From Rhodospirillaceae bacterium (GTDB lineage: Bacteria; Pseudomonadota; Alphaproteobacteria; CACIAM-22H2), in the NCBI GenBank assembly GCA_022843945.1, contig JALHMR010000002.1, positions 198,073 through 262,072 of the forward strand: a stretch of 64,000 nucleotides of DNA. Direction: 5' to 3'. A program made the position numbers and the translations under genes. The notes beneath the pieces are model-generated. The model was not told where the DNA came from, did no database searches, and saw nothing but the letters and a program-made list of their open reading frames with translations. Shown here in pieces: positions 54,181-62,846 of the stretch; the stretch's first letter is position 1, and the number at the start of each line of letters is the position of its first letter.

Positions 54181-54336
54181 TCTTCACCCGACGCCTTCGG
54201 CGTCACCCTCTCGCCGGCGAAAGCTCCACTGGAGCTTTCGCTCTTTCGGCTTCGAGCCCGCAAGGGGAGAGGGTTGGTCGGCGTGCTCCCAGCAAACCTC
54301 TCCCCTTGCGGGAGAGGTCGCGAGCGGGTGAGGGGT
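54181..54336. repeat. Intergenic imperfect inverted repeat
   Basis: Arms GCAAGGGGAGAGG (54260-54272) and CCTCTCCCCTTGC (54297-54309) are perfect reverse complements, and outer parts TTCACCCG / CGGGTGAG add a second layer. A further GACGCCTTCGGCGTC hairpin lies at the left end. This CCTCTCCC type of extragenic repeat is common in alphaproteobacteria. A remnant of similar wording lies near 4150-4190. It sits between the broken tctC and tctB. Confidence 0.65.
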
Positions 54337-54374
54337 AGAGCTTCGTTCAGGTAAAGGTGCAGCAGGGGCAGGGG

Positions 54375-54821
54375 ATGAAAGTTCGGCTGACGACGGATTT
54401 CCTCACCGGCCTGCTGTTTCTGGCGTTCGGCCTGTTCGTGATCATCTATGGCTCGCGCTACCCGCTCGGCACCGCTGCGCGCATGGGGCCGGGCTATTAC
54501 CCGCTGCTGGCCAGCTCCGGCCTTGCTCTGCTCGGCGTGATCCTGATCGGCCGCTCCGTCGTCACAGGCGGTGGTGGCGAAGTCAGCGCCATCAATCTGC
54601 GGCCGCTGCTGATGATCCTGCTGGGCACCCTGGCCTTCGGGCTGCTGGTCGAGCGCCTGGGTTTCCTCGCGGCGGGTCTCGCGCTCGTGCTCCTGACGCG
54701 CTTTGCCGAGCGCGATATCCGCCTCGCCGAGACGGTGGCGCTCGCCCTCGGCCTCACCGCCTTCACCACGGCGATCTTCTGGTACGCGCTCGGCATGCCG
54801 CTGCGCCTGATGATCTGGTGA
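54375..54821 (+). CDS. tctB: Tripartite tricarboxylate transporter small permease TctB
   Basis: A 148-residue membrane protein with four helices (FLTGLLFLAFGLFVIIYG; PLLASSGLALLGVILIG; LLMILLGTLAFGLLV; LAETVALALGLTAFTTAIF). YPLGTAARMGPGYYPLL is the TctB family signature. AGGGG lies 6 bases before ATG 54375; a GTG at 54357 is an alternative. It works with TctA as the membrane part of a TTT carrier driven by an ion gradient. Confidence 0.88.
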   Translation: MKVRLTTDFLTGLLFLAFGLFVIIYGSRYPLGTAARMGPGYYPLLASSGLALLGVILIGRSVVTGGGGEVSAINLRPLLMILLGTLAFGLLVERLGFLAAGLALVLLTRFAERDIRLAETVALALGLTAFTTAIFWYALGMPLRLMIW

Positions 54822-54830
54822 GCGGCTGAC

Positions 54831-56336
54831 ATGGAACTCTTCGAGCGCATCGCCTTCGGTTTCTCGGTCGCCCTGATCCCGATCAACCTGCTCTATGGCT
54901 TCGTCGGCGTGCTCCTCGGCACGCTGATCGGCGTGCTGCCGGGCCTCGGGCCCGTGGCCACCATCTCGATCCTGCTGCCCATCACCTTCACGCTGGAGCC
55001 GCAGCAGGCGATGATCATGCTGGCCGGCATCTACTACGGCGCGCAGTACGGCGGCTCGACCACGGCGATCCTGGTCAACCTGCCCGGTGAGTCCTCGTCC
55101 GTTGTCACCTGCATCGACGGCTACCAGATGGCGCGACAGGGCAAGGCGGGCCTGGCCCTGGCAGCGGCGGCGCTCGCCTCGTTCATCGCCGGTACCTTCG
55201 CCACCCTGGTGATCGCCGCGGCCGCCCCCCAGCTTGCGGAAGTGGCGCTCGAGTTCGGCCCCGCCGACTATTTCTCGCTGATGGTCTTCGGCCTGGTCGG
55301 CGCGGTGATCCTGGCGCGCGGCTCCGTGGTCAAGGCGATCGGCATGATCCTGATCGGCATCCTGCTGGGCACCATCGGCATCGATGTCAACAGCAGCGTG
55401 CCGCGCTTCACCTTCGGCATTCCGCAGTTCGGCGACGGTATCGAGTTCGCGGTCGTCGCCATGGGCCTGTTCGGCATCGGCGAGACCATCGCCAATCTCG
55501 CCCGCAGCGAGGGCGACCGCACCTTCGTCAAGGATTTCTCCGGCCTGTGGCCGAAGCTCAGCGACCTCAAGGCGATCCTGCCGCCGTCCCTACGCGGCAT
55601 GACGCTGGGTGCGGCGCTGGGCATCCTGCCGGGCGGCGGCCCGATCCTGGCGGCCTTCTCCGCCTACTCGCTGGAGAAGAAGATCGCCAGGGATCCCAGC
55701 CGCTTCGGTCACGGCGCCATCGAGGGCGTGGCCGGGCCTGAATCGGCCAACAACGCCGCGGCGCAGACCTCGTTCATCCCGATGCTCACCCTCGGCCTGC
55801 CATCCAACGCGGTGATGGCGCTGATGATCGGCGCGCTGATGATGCAGGGCCTGCATGCCGGCCCGCAGCTCATGAACAACAAGCCGGACCTGTTCTGGGG
55901 ACTGATCGCCAGCATGTGGCTGGGCAACCTGATGCTGGTCATCCTCAACCTGCCGCTGGTCGGCATCTGGGCACGCTTCCTTACAGTGCCCTACCGCTTC
56001 CTCTATCCCGGCATCATCCTGATCTGCTGCATCGGCGTATACAGCATCAACAGCAGCGCGCTCGACGTCATGCTCGCCTGCCTGTTCGGCCTCGTCGGCT
56101 ACGTCTTCCACAAGCTCGAATGCGAGCCTGCACCCCTGCTGCTCGGTCTGATCCTCGGGCCGCTGATCGAGGAGAACATGCGGCGCGCGCTGCTCATCTC
56201 CAAGGGCAACTTCGAGACTTTCCTCACCCGGCCGATCAGCCTCAGCTTCCTGATCCTGACGGCTATCCTGATCGTCTTCCTGGCGGCGCCCCGCCTGCGC
56301 TCGACGCGCGAACGCGCCTTCCAGGAGCAGAGCTGA
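54831..56336 (+). CDS. tctA: Tripartite tricarboxylate transporter large permease TctA
   Basis: A 501-residue protein with about twelve membrane helices. GTLIGVLPGLGPVATISILLP, YYGAQYGGSTTAILVNLPGE and GVAGPESANNAAAQTSFIPMLTLGLP are TctA hallmarks. It translocates the carboxylate delivered by a TctC receptor. The adjacent receptor is frameshifted, so either another Bug protein (for example the one at 956-1912) serves it, or the frameshift is an artefact. It starts 9 bases after tctB. Confidence 0.95.
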   Translation: MELFERIAFGFSVALIPINLLYGFVGVLLGTLIGVLPGLGPVATISILLPITFTLEPQQAMIMLAGIYYGAQYGGSTTAILVNLPGESSSVVTCIDGYQMARQGKAGLALAAAALASFIAGTFATLVIAAAAPQLAEVALEFGPADYFSLMVFGLVGAVILARGSVVKAIGMILIGILLGTIGIDVNSSVPRFTFGIPQFGDGIEFAVVAMGLFGIGETIANLARSEGDRTFVKDFSGLWPKLSDLKAILPPSLRGMTLGAALGILPGGGPILAAFSAYSLEKKIARDPSRFGHGAIEGVAGPESANNAAAQTSFIPMLTLGLPSNAVMALMIGALMMQGLHAGPQLMNNKPDLFWGLIASMWLGNLMLVILNLPLVGIWARFLTVPYRFLYPGIILICCIGVYSINSSALDVMLACLFGLVGYVFHKLECEPAPLLLGLILGPLIEENMRRALLISKGNFETFLTRPISLSFLILTAILIVFLAAPRLRSTRERAFQEQS

Positions 56337-56363
56337 TCACGACCACCAACTGAAAGCACGGCA

Positions 56364-57362
56364 ATGGCCAAGAGTCCGGTTATCGACACACACGCCCACT
56401 GGTTCCCCGCCGACTACGTCCGCCTGATCGAGAAGGACGGTGTCGCCAACGGCGCCACGCTGGAGCGCAGCCCCGACGGCTATACGGCCTTCGTCACCGA
56501 CAAGATGCGGCAGGTCTTCAACCCGCCGATGATCGAGCTCGACCTGCGCCTGGCGGCGATGGACAAGAACGGCGTCGACATCCACGCGCTGTCGATGACC
56601 TCGCCCATGGTCTACTGGGCGCCGCCGGCCTTCGGCCTGGCCCTGTCGCAGGCCTATAACGACGCGGCCTCGGCCGCGCACCAGAAGCACCCGACGCGCT
56701 TTGTCGGCATGGCCATGCTGCCGATGCAGGCGCCGGACCTGGCGCTCAAGGAACTCGAGCGCGCCGCGAAGCTGCCCGGCCTGCGCGGCATCTACGTCGC
56801 CACCAACGTCAACGCCACGGAGCTGGACGACAAGGGCTTCTGGCCGGTCTACGCCAGGTGCGAGGCGCTGGGCTGGCCGGTGTTCCTGCATCCCGTGGAT
56901 ACGATCGGCTCGGACCGCACCAGGCGTTTCTACCTGCGCAACCTGCTGGGCAACCCCTACGACACCGGCGTCGCCGCGGCGCATCTCGTCTTCGGCGGCG
57001 TGCTCGATGCCTTCCCGAAGCTGGAGATCATGCTGCCGCATGCCGGCGGCACCTTCCCCGGCCTGATCGGCCGCCTCGATCACGGCACCAAGGTGCGGCC
57101 GGAGCTCAAGCACATGAAGCAGCCGCCCAGCGCCTACCTGCGCCGCTTTACCTACGACACGATCGGCCACAACGACCAGATCATGATGAACCTGGTGCGC
57201 ATGGTGGGGGCCGACCGCGTCATGCTGGGCAGCGACTACTGCTACGACATGGGCCACGAGCGCCCGGTCGACGTGGTCGACCGGCTCAAGGACCTGACGA
57301 CCACCGAGCGCGGGCAAATCCTTGGACAAACCGCCGCGCGGCTGCTCAAGATAGACGGATGA
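56364..57362 (+). CDS. ACMSD-like amidohydrolase (decarboxylase/hydrolase)
   Basis: A 332-residue metal-dependent enzyme. IDTHAHWFP gives the first metal motif, WPVFLHPVD a second His, LEIMLPHAGG a third, and VMLGSDYCYD the final Asp. This order and the length are those of 2-amino-3-carboxymuconate-6-semialdehyde decarboxylase and related 5-carboxyvanillate or resorcylate decarboxylases. It likely decarboxylates an aromatic-derived acid in the cytoplasm. It is coupled to the deacetylase-like gene by an ATGA overlap. Confidence 0.85.
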   Translation: MAKSPVIDTHAHWFPADYVRLIEKDGVANGATLERSPDGYTAFVTDKMRQVFNPPMIELDLRLAAMDKNGVDIHALSMTSPMVYWAPPAFGLALSQAYNDAASAAHQKHPTRFVGMAMLPMQAPDLALKELERAAKLPGLRGIYVATNVNATELDDKGFWPVYARCEALGWPVFLHPVDTIGSDRTRRFYLRNLLGNPYDTGVAAAHLVFGGVLDAFPKLEIMLPHAGGTFPGLIGRLDHGTKVRPELKHMKQPPSAYLRRFTYDTIGHNDQIMMNLVRMVGADRVMLGSDYCYDMGHERPVDVVDRLKDLTTTERGQILGQTAARLLKIDG

Positions 57363-58282
57363 AGCTGCCGCGCGACCGCGTTCCCTATTCGGCCATCGTC
57401 GATCGGCCGAAGCTGGTCCTGCCCAAGAAGGGCCGGATCGCCGTCTGGGTGATCGTCAATGTCGAGGAATGGGGCATCGAGCGGCCGATGCCGCGCACCG
57501 TGCTGTCGCCGCCCATGGGCCAGCCGCTGCTGCCCGACCTGCCCAACTGGGCCTGGCACGAATACGGCATGCGCGTCGGCTTCTGGCGCATCTTCGAGGC
57601 GCTCAAGCGCAACGGCATCGTGCCCACGCTCGCCATCAACGGCGTGGTCTGCGAATCCTATCCGCGCGTCGCCGAGGCGGCGCTCGAAGCGGGCTGGGAG
57701 TTCATGGGCCATGGCTACGTGCAGGGGCCGATGCACAAGGTCGACGATCAGCGCGCCGCCATCCGCCGCACGCTCGACACCATCGAGAAATTCACCGGCA
57801 AGAAGGTGCGCGGCTGGGAAAGCCCGGGCCTGACCGAGACCTACGAGACCATCGATATCCTGGCCGAGGAAGGCGTCGAATATGTCGCCGACTGGGTGCT
57901 CGATGACCAGCCGGTGGAGATCGCCACCACCAGGGGTCCGATCGTCTCGGTGCCCTACACGGTGGAGCTCAACGACATCGCCATGATGGCGCTGCAGCAC
58001 CACGGCAGCGAGGAGATGCTCCGCCGTGGTGTCGACCACTTCGACCGGCTCTACCAGGAGGGCCTGACCATCCCGCGGGTGATGGCGATCAGCGTCCACC
58101 CCTACATCACCGGCGTGCCGCACCGGATCAAGTATTTCGAGAAGCTCCTGGAACATGTCAGGCGCCACAACGAGGCGCTGATCTGGACCGGCGAGCAGAT
58201 CCTCGACTGGTACAAGGAAGCCAAGGTGGCCGCCGAAGCAGGCCCTACTCGGCCGCCTTCTCGCCGGCCAGCGCGCGGTTGA
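57359..58282 (+). CDS. Polysaccharide deacetylase family protein (PuuE-like)
   Basis: A 307-residue protein. VWVIVNVEEWGIERPM holds the position of the metal Asp with Asn-Val-Glu-Glu. GWEFMGHGYVQGPMHKVDDQ has the His of the metal site, and RGWESPGLTETYETIDIL the following strand. These are features of the cytoplasmic allantoinase-like PuuE group, which acts on C-N bonds of small molecules rather than chitin. Its last 38 bases overlap the convergent LLM gene tail to tail. Substrate unknown. Confidence 0.78.
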   Translation: MKLPRDRVPYSAIVDRPKLVLPKKGRIAVWVIVNVEEWGIERPMPRTVLSPPMGQPLLPDLPNWAWHEYGMRVGFWRIFEALKRNGIVPTLAINGVVCESYPRVAEAALEAGWEFMGHGYVQGPMHKVDDQRAAIRRTLDTIEKFTGKKVRGWESPGLTETYETIDILAEEGVEYVADWVLDDQPVEIATTRGPIVSVPYTVELNDIAMMALQHHGSEEMLRRGVDHFDRLYQEGLTIPRVMAISVHPYITGVPHRIKYFEKLLEHVRRHNEALIWTGEQILDWYKEAKVAAEAGPTRPPSRRPARG

Positions 58283-59348
58283 CCGCCGGCATCACTTTCT
58301 CGGCCATCAGCTCCATCGAGCGCTTCGCCAGCTTGGCGTCGACCCAGTCGTGGCCGGGATAGAGCAGCGTGCCGAAATCGCCGGTCTTCTCGCGGAACTT
58401 GAGGAGCTGGTCGACCACCGAGTTGACCGTGCCGCAGAGCACCAGTGATTCGGTGACGTAGTCGAGCGTCACGGCTGAATCGGGCAGCGCGCGGTCGTGC
58501 TTGAACAGCTCCGGCCGGCCGTTGGCGATCAGCTTGGTCATCAGCTGCTTGTAGTAGAAACGGTAGGGGCTGCTGGCACCCTTGGCGTAGTCGACGGCCG
58601 TGCGCTCGTCGTCGGCAACGAAGATCGAGCGCGCCACCCGCCAGTCCTCGGCCTTGGCTTTCTGGCCGACATTCTCGCGGCCCTTGGCGTACATCGGCCA
58701 GTGCGAGGCGACCCAGGCCGGCTGCAGGAAGTTGGCGGAGATCGGTAGCCAGCCGCGCTCGGCCGCCGCCTGCACGCCCTTGGAGAACGGCGCCACGACG
58801 GTGACGAAGATCGGCGGATGCGGCTTCTGGAACGGCTTGATCACCGTGCCCTGGCCGATATCCGGCATCATGGTTTTCTGGGTGGAGAAATTCCAGAACT
58901 TGCCCGTGCGGTTGTACGGCGCCTCGCCGGACCAGATGGCGAGGATGTGGTCGATGGCCTCGACGAACATCGCCGTGCGGTCGTTGCCCAGGTTGCCGAA
59001 GATCTCCGCGTCCGAGAGCAGGCCGCCCGGCGAGATGCCGAAGTAGAAGCGGCCCTCGAGCATGGTGTCGACCATCGCCACCGTCGCGGCGACCTGGGCG
59101 GGATGGTTGTTGGGCAGGTTGACCGTGCCGGTGCCCAGCTTGATCTGCTTGGTGTCGTGGATCAGCGAGGCGATGAAGGTCAGCGACGAGGTGATGGTCT
59201 CGGCCAGATCGGTGACGTGCTCGCCGACGAAGGCTTCCGTGAAGCCCAGCCTGTCGGCGAGGATGATGGCCTCGCGGTCCTCCCGGAGGGTCTCGACGTA
59301 GTTCCGCGACGGCGGGTGCAGCGGCATGGTGAAATAGCCGAGCTTCAT
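58245..59348 (-). CDS. LLM class flavin-dependent oxidoreductase
   Basis: A 367-residue luciferase-like monooxygenase. KLGYFTMPLHPPSRN begins the TIM barrel. DRLGFTEAFVGEHVTD, VAATVAMVDTMLEGRFYFGISPGG and the C-terminal LVLCGTVNSVVDQLLKF are family blocks. It would need FMNH2 from a reductase, not seen nearby. GGGAGG stands 6 bases before ATG 59348. Operator candidate 3 lies 28 bases upstream. It may oxygenate the compound processed by this catabolic region. Confidence 0.87.
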   Translation of the reverse strand: MKLGYFTMPLHPPSRNYVETLREDREAIILADRLGFTEAFVGEHVTDLAETITSSLTFIASLIHDTKQIKLGTGTVNLPNNHPAQVAATVAMVDTMLEGRFYFGISPGGLLSDAEIFGNLGNDRTAMFVEAIDHILAIWSGEAPYNRTGKFWNFSTQKTMMPDIGQGTVIKPFQKPHPPIFVTVVAPFSKGVQAAAERGWLPISANFLQPAWVASHWPMYAKGRENVGQKAKAEDWRVARSIFVADDERTAVDYAKGASSPYRFYYKQLMTKLIANGRPELFKHDRALPDSAVTLDYVTESLVLCGTVNSVVDQLLKFREKTGDFGTLLYPGHDWVDAKLAKRSMELMAEKVMPAVNRALAGEKAAE

Positions 59349-59375
59349 CGATGCCTCCCGCTGCCTCTTATTAAT

Positions 59376-59394
59376 TGTTCATCTGATAAATAAT
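59376..59394 (+). promoter_or_regulatory. TetR-type operator candidate, copy 3
   Basis: The site TGTTCATCTGATAAATAAT matches copy 4 at 15 of 19 positions. Dyad form ATTGTTC-ATCT-GATAAAT, a near-palindrome. It lies 27 bases before the minus-strand LLM start. Confidence 0.6.
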
Positions 59395-59568
59395 ACCCCG
59401 GGGGGACGATTCCGGCAACCCCGGTCCTCGCCGAGAAAGCCGCCGAGACCTGCAGGGTAGGGCCGAAGAGCGCCTGGCCGAAGAGAAATACGCCGAGCCG
59501 CGCAGCGGGAATCCCGCCGAGGAAGCCGAACAGACCTGCAGAGCCTTTGCAGGGCCTTCGCAGGCCCG

Positions 59569-60549
59569 TCAGCGCCCGACCGGGACGATCTGCCCCGTTT
59601 CGGCCGACTTGAAGATCGCCTCGAGCACCGCGGCGGTGTGGACGATCTGTTCGCCGGTGAACAGGTAGGGTCCCTTGCCGTCGAGCGCGTCGAGCCAGGA
59701 TTCGAATTCCGCCGCCACCGAATCGGTCGGCGCGAATTCGGTGTGTTGCGTCTCCATGCCGCGCTTGCGCGTGACGAGATGGAACTCGCTGCGCGCCTCC
59801 GCCCAGCCGTGGCTGCCCATCACGTGGTAGCGCCAGAGATAGGGCGTGACCATCGTCGTGCCGAGATAGCCGATCAGGCCGCTGTCGAAATTGACCAGCA
59901 CGCCGACCGTGTCGCCGGTCGGGTTGGGCAGCAGGCGCTTGGAGACCAGCGCGTGCACGCTCTTCACGGTGCCGAACATGTTGACGTAGGCATCGACGAT
60001 ATGGATGCCCATGCCGGTCATGCCGCCCGCGGGCGCTTCATTCGGCGAGCCGCGCCACGAGGTCTCGGGCCGCACGTCCTTCAGCCAGTCCGTACTGTAG
60101 TTCCCCTCGACCTGCATGATGGTGCCGAGCGAGCCGTCGTCGATCAGGCGCTTGATCTCGACCATCGGCCGCCAGAAGCGCCGGTTGTGGCCGACGCCGA
60201 GAATCTTCCCCGCCTTGGCGCAGGCCTCGACGGCGCGCGCCGCATCCTTGCGCGTCAGCGACAGCGGCTTCTCGCAGAACACCTGCTTGCCCGCCGTGAC
60301 CGCGGCGATGATCTGGTCGGCATGCAGCGAATGCGGCGTGGCCAGCACCACGGCGTCGATCTTGGGATCGCGCAGCGCGTCCTCATAGTCCGCCGACAGC
60401 GCGAATTCCTGCTCGGCGGCGAAGCCGCGCGCCTCGTCCATTTCCTTGGACACGCCGCGCACGAAGCGCAGGCGCTTGGACTTGCCCTGGACCGAGCGGA
60501 CGATCTCCTTGCCCCACCAGCCGAGGCCGACGATCGCGGCGTTGAGCAT
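59569..60549 (-). CDS. Gfo/Idh/MocA family oxidoreductase
   Basis: A 326-residue protein, third family member in the window. NAAIVGLGWWGKEIVRSVQG is the NAD(P) loop, KQVFCEKPLSLTRKDAA has the EKP motif, GVGHNRRFWRPM the substrate part and MGIHIVDAYVNMFG the His-Asp block. It is shorter than the tandem pair at 51-53 kb. ATG 60549 follows GGGGAAACGC. The 220-base gap after its stop contains two CCTGCAG words but no gene or clear terminator. Operator candidate 4 is 20 bases upstream. Confidence 0.87.
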   Translation of the reverse strand: MLNAAIVGLGWWGKEIVRSVQGKSKRLRFVRGVSKEMDEARGFAAEQEFALSADYEDALRDPKIDAVVLATPHSLHADQIIAAVTAGKQVFCEKPLSLTRKDAARAVEACAKAGKILGVGHNRRFWRPMVEIKRLIDDGSLGTIMQVEGNYSTDWLKDVRPETSWRGSPNEAPAGGMTGMGIHIVDAYVNMFGTVKSVHALVSKRLLPNPTGDTVGVLVNFDSGLIGYLGTTMVTPYLWRYHVMGSHGWAEARSEFHLVTRKRGMETQHTEFAPTDSVAAEFESWLDALDGKGPYLFTGEQIVHTAAVLEAIFKSAETGQIVPVGR

Positions 60550-60569
60550 GCGTTTCCCCAGACCCGTGA

Positions 60570-60588
60570 ATTATTTATCGGCCGATCA
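60570..60588 (-). promoter_or_regulatory. TetR-type operator candidate, copy 4
   Basis: On the minus strand it reads TGATCGGCCGATAAATAAT, used here as reference. The core ATCGGCCGAT is a perfect 10-base palindrome; the wider dyad is AATGATC-GGCC-GATAAAT. It lies between the Gfo/Idh start (60549) and the TetR stop (60620). Confidence 0.65.
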
Positions 60589-60619
60589 TTGCGTGGCCGG
60601 GGGCCGAGGTCAAGGCGGG

Positions 60620-61321
60620 CTAGCGGCCCTTGTGGATCATCGCCGTCATGACGTGTGGGACGCCGTCGAGGAAGGCGGCGACGCGGCGGCTGACCGCGGT
60701 CTCGAGATCCTCGGACCAGTCCATGCCGTAGATCCACTTGCGCACGCCGAGATAGAACATGGTGGCGTGCAGATCCCAGACATGCTCGACCTCGGCCTCC
60801 AGCGGCTTGAGCGCCGTGGTGGTGGGCAGGCCGAGCTCGTGGCGGATCTCGCCGATCACCGGCGTGAAGACCCGCGCCCGCAGCAGCTTCTGGTAACGCG
60901 CGTTGAGGCCGACACCCTTGAGGCCGGAGAACATGTAGATGCGCACCCATTCGTAGGTGACGGTGCGCCGTGCATAGGCGAGGTAGAAGCGCGTCAACCG
61001 CTCGCGCAGCGCCACGCTGCGGTCGACCAGCGCCTTCTCGTCGTCGGCGCTCAGGCGGTTGACGAAGAACTCGCTGTAGACCCGCTCGATCAGCTTCTGC
61101 TTGCTGGGGAAGTAGCGGTAGAGCAGCGGCTGGGTGATGCCCAGGCGCCGCGCCAGCTCGCGCGTCTGGCCCTCGAACCCGACCTCGGCGAAGAAGCGCA
61201 CGGCGCCCGCGACGATCATCTTTTCGCGGTCCGCCGGCTTGAGGCGCAGCCGGCCGTTCTCGCCGGCCGTGACGGCGGCCGCGCCTTTACGCTTACGGGA
61301 TGGCTTCTTCTTGCGGCTCAC
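60620..61321 (-). CDS. TetR family transcriptional regulator
   Basis: A 233-residue repressor-type protein. After a basic lead (MSRKKKPSRKRKG) the N-terminal helix-turn-helix is EKMIVAGAVRFFAEVGFEGQ and ELARRLGITQPLLYRYFPSKQKL. The C-terminal ligand domain is not diagnostic. It starts from GTG 61321, overlapping the GlcG/HbpS gene stop by 4 bases (GTGA). Five copies of a similar dyad in front of nearby operons, including this one, make it the best candidate for a local repressor of the catabolic region. Confidence 0.9.
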   Translation of the reverse strand: MSRKKKPSRKRKGAAAVTAGENGRLRLKPADREKMIVAGAVRFFAEVGFEGQTRELARRLGITQPLLYRYFPSKQKLIERVYSEFFVNRLSADDEKALVDRSVALRERLTRFYLAYARRTVTYEWVRIYMFSGLKGVGLNARYQKLLRARVFTPVIGEIRHELGLPTTTALKPLEAEVEHVWDLHATMFYLGVRKWIYGMDWSEDLETAVSRRVAAFLDGVPHVMTAMIHKGR

Positions 61322-61761
61322 GCTTTTGTCCCACCCGGATCAGCCTTGAGCCCCGCCGCCTCGACACCGGCGATGGCGCAGACCTCGTCCTTGTCCGAGG
61401 TGTCGCCCGAGATGCCGACCGCGCCGATCACCTCACCGCCCGCGTCGCGGATCAGCACGCCGCCGGGGACGGGGATGAAGCGGCCTTGGGCGGCCGTGGC
61501 CAGCACGCCGAAGAAGATCGGCGCGTTGGCGGCGCGTTCGGCCAGGGTGCGGCTGCCGAAGCCCATGCCCAGCGCCCCCCAGGCCTTGCCGAAGGCGATA
61601 TCGAAGCGCAGCAGGCCGGACTTGTCTTCCCGTTTGAACGCCACGAGATGCCCGCCGGCATCGAGCACGGCGACGGTGAGCGGCGCGCACGAAGTTTCCC
61701 GGCCTTTACGCAAAGCGGTGTCGACGATGGTGGAAGCCTGGGCGAGCGAGACGTTGGCCAT
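61318..61761 (-). CDS. GlcG/HbpS family heme-binding-like protein
   Basis: A 147-residue protein from ATG 61761. APLTVAVLDAGGHLVAFKREDKS, AFGKAWGALGMGFGSR and VPGGVLIRDAGGEVIGAVGISG are the conserved blocks of the GlcG/HbpS (PduO C-terminal) family. Members bind heme or cobalamin or have unclear roles in glycolate and aromatic catabolic loci. It lacks a signal peptide, so it is cytoplasmic. Co-transcribed with the TetR gene. Ligand unknown. Confidence 0.85.
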   Translation of the reverse strand: MANVSLAQASTIVDTALRKGRETSCAPLTVAVLDAGGHLVAFKREDKSGLLRFDIAFGKAWGALGMGFGSRTLAERAANAPIFFGVLATAAQGRFIPVPGGVLIRDAGGEVIGAVGISGDTSDKDEVCAIAGVEAAGLKADPGGTKA

Positions 61762-61791
61762 GGTTACCCCGGATAGGCTCGTGTTCTTTGC

Positions 61792-61810
61792 TGATCCGGC
61801 GATTACTATC
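61792..61810 (+). promoter_or_regulatory. TetR-type operator candidate, copy 5
   Basis: The site TGATCCGGCGATTACTATC agrees with copy 4 at 12 to 13 of 19 positions. Core GATC-CGGC-GATT. It lies in the 77-base gap between the GlcG-TetR unit and the divergent dehydrogenase, where autoregulation would be expected. It is the weakest of the five. Confidence 0.4.
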
Positions 61811-61838
61811 ACGTGGGTTTGTCCGGGAGGAAGAGCGC

Positions 61839-62720
61839 ATGACCGACCGCAGCATCGGCCTGATCGGCTTGGGCATCATGGGTGGGGCGATCGCCGCCAA
61901 CCTGCGCCAGGCCGGTTTCCACGTCACGGGCTACGACACGGACGCCGGCAGGTGCCGCGAGGCGGCGGCCCTGGGTGTCGAGATCGCCGACGGTGCCGGG
62001 GCGGTGGCGCGCGCCTCGCGCTACATCCTGGTCAGCCTGCCGACCGAAAAGGCGCTCGACGCCACGGTCAAGGCCATCGCCGCCGCCGGCGCGCCGCAGC
62101 GCCTTGTCGCCGAGCTCAGCACCTTCACCCTCGAGGGCAAGCAGCGCGCGCACGAGGCGCTGCGCGCGGGCGGCCATACGCTGCTCGACTGCCCGCTCAG
62201 CGGGACGGGCGCCCAGGCCAAGGTCAAGGACCTGGTCGTCTTCGCCAGCGGCGATACGGCGGCCATCCAGAGCCTGCGCCCGGCCTTCGACGGCTTTGCC
62301 CGCGAGATCCACGACCTCGGCGCCTTCGGCAATGGCAGCAAGATGAAGTACGTGGCCAACCTGCTGGTTGCCATCCACAACGTCGCGGCGGCCGAGGCGC
62401 TGGTGCTGGCCACGAAGGCCGGGCTCGACCCGCAGCTTGTCCTAAAGGCGGTGGGCGGCGGGGCGGGCGGCTCGCGGATGCTCCAGGTGCGCGGGCCGAT
62501 GATGGCCGCGCGGCACTACGAGGAGCCGACCATGCGCGTCGCGACCTGGCAGAAAGACCTCGACATCATCAGCGCTTACGCGCGCTCGGTGGGCTGCCCG
62601 ATCCCGCTGATGGCCGCCACCCTGCCGATCTATGCCGCGGCCCTGGCCCAGGGCCACGGCGAGCACGACACGGCCGCCGTTCACGCGGTTCTCGAAAAAA
62701 TGGCAACCCCCGGCGCCTGA
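61839..62720 (+). CDS. 3-hydroxyisobutyrate dehydrogenase family protein
   Basis: A 293-residue beta-hydroxyacid dehydrogenase. IGLIGLGIMGGAIAANLRQAG is the Rossmann loop, DCPLSGTGAQAK the substrate motif, and GNGSKMKYVANLL contains the catalytic Lys (NGSKMK). It would oxidise a 3-hydroxy acid such as tartronate or hydroxyisobutyrate. ATG 61839 has GGGAGG upstream; a longer frame from 61788 is not supported. It is divergent from the GlcG-TetR unit. Confidence 0.87.
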   Translation: MTDRSIGLIGLGIMGGAIAANLRQAGFHVTGYDTDAGRCREAAALGVEIADGAGAVARASRYILVSLPTEKALDATVKAIAAAGAPQRLVAELSTFTLEGKQRAHEALRAGGHTLLDCPLSGTGAQAKVKDLVVFASGDTAAIQSLRPAFDGFAREIHDLGAFGNGSKMKYVANLLVAIHNVAAAEALVLATKAGLDPQLVLKAVGGGAGGSRMLQVRGPMMAARHYEEPTMRVATWQKDLDIISAYARSVGCPIPLMAATLPIYAAALAQGHGEHDTAAVHAVLEKMATPGA

Positions 62721-62846
62721 CAGCCGCCGGTTGCAACGCAAAAATACGGGGTTTTCCGGAACCGTTCTAAGGTATTCCCGGGTCAGCCAGATCGCTGTTT
62801 CAGCGCTACGATTCCTGTCGAACATTGGCAGTCGGGGAGTCGGACA

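Noticed and set aside
60446-62770. A 774-codon open frame on the plus strand covering the TetR and dehydrogenase genes
   Set aside because: It runs antisense to the TetR and GlcG genes and out of frame with the dehydrogenase. Its protein is low-complexity Arg/Ala/His, as expected of a shadow in GC-rich DNA.
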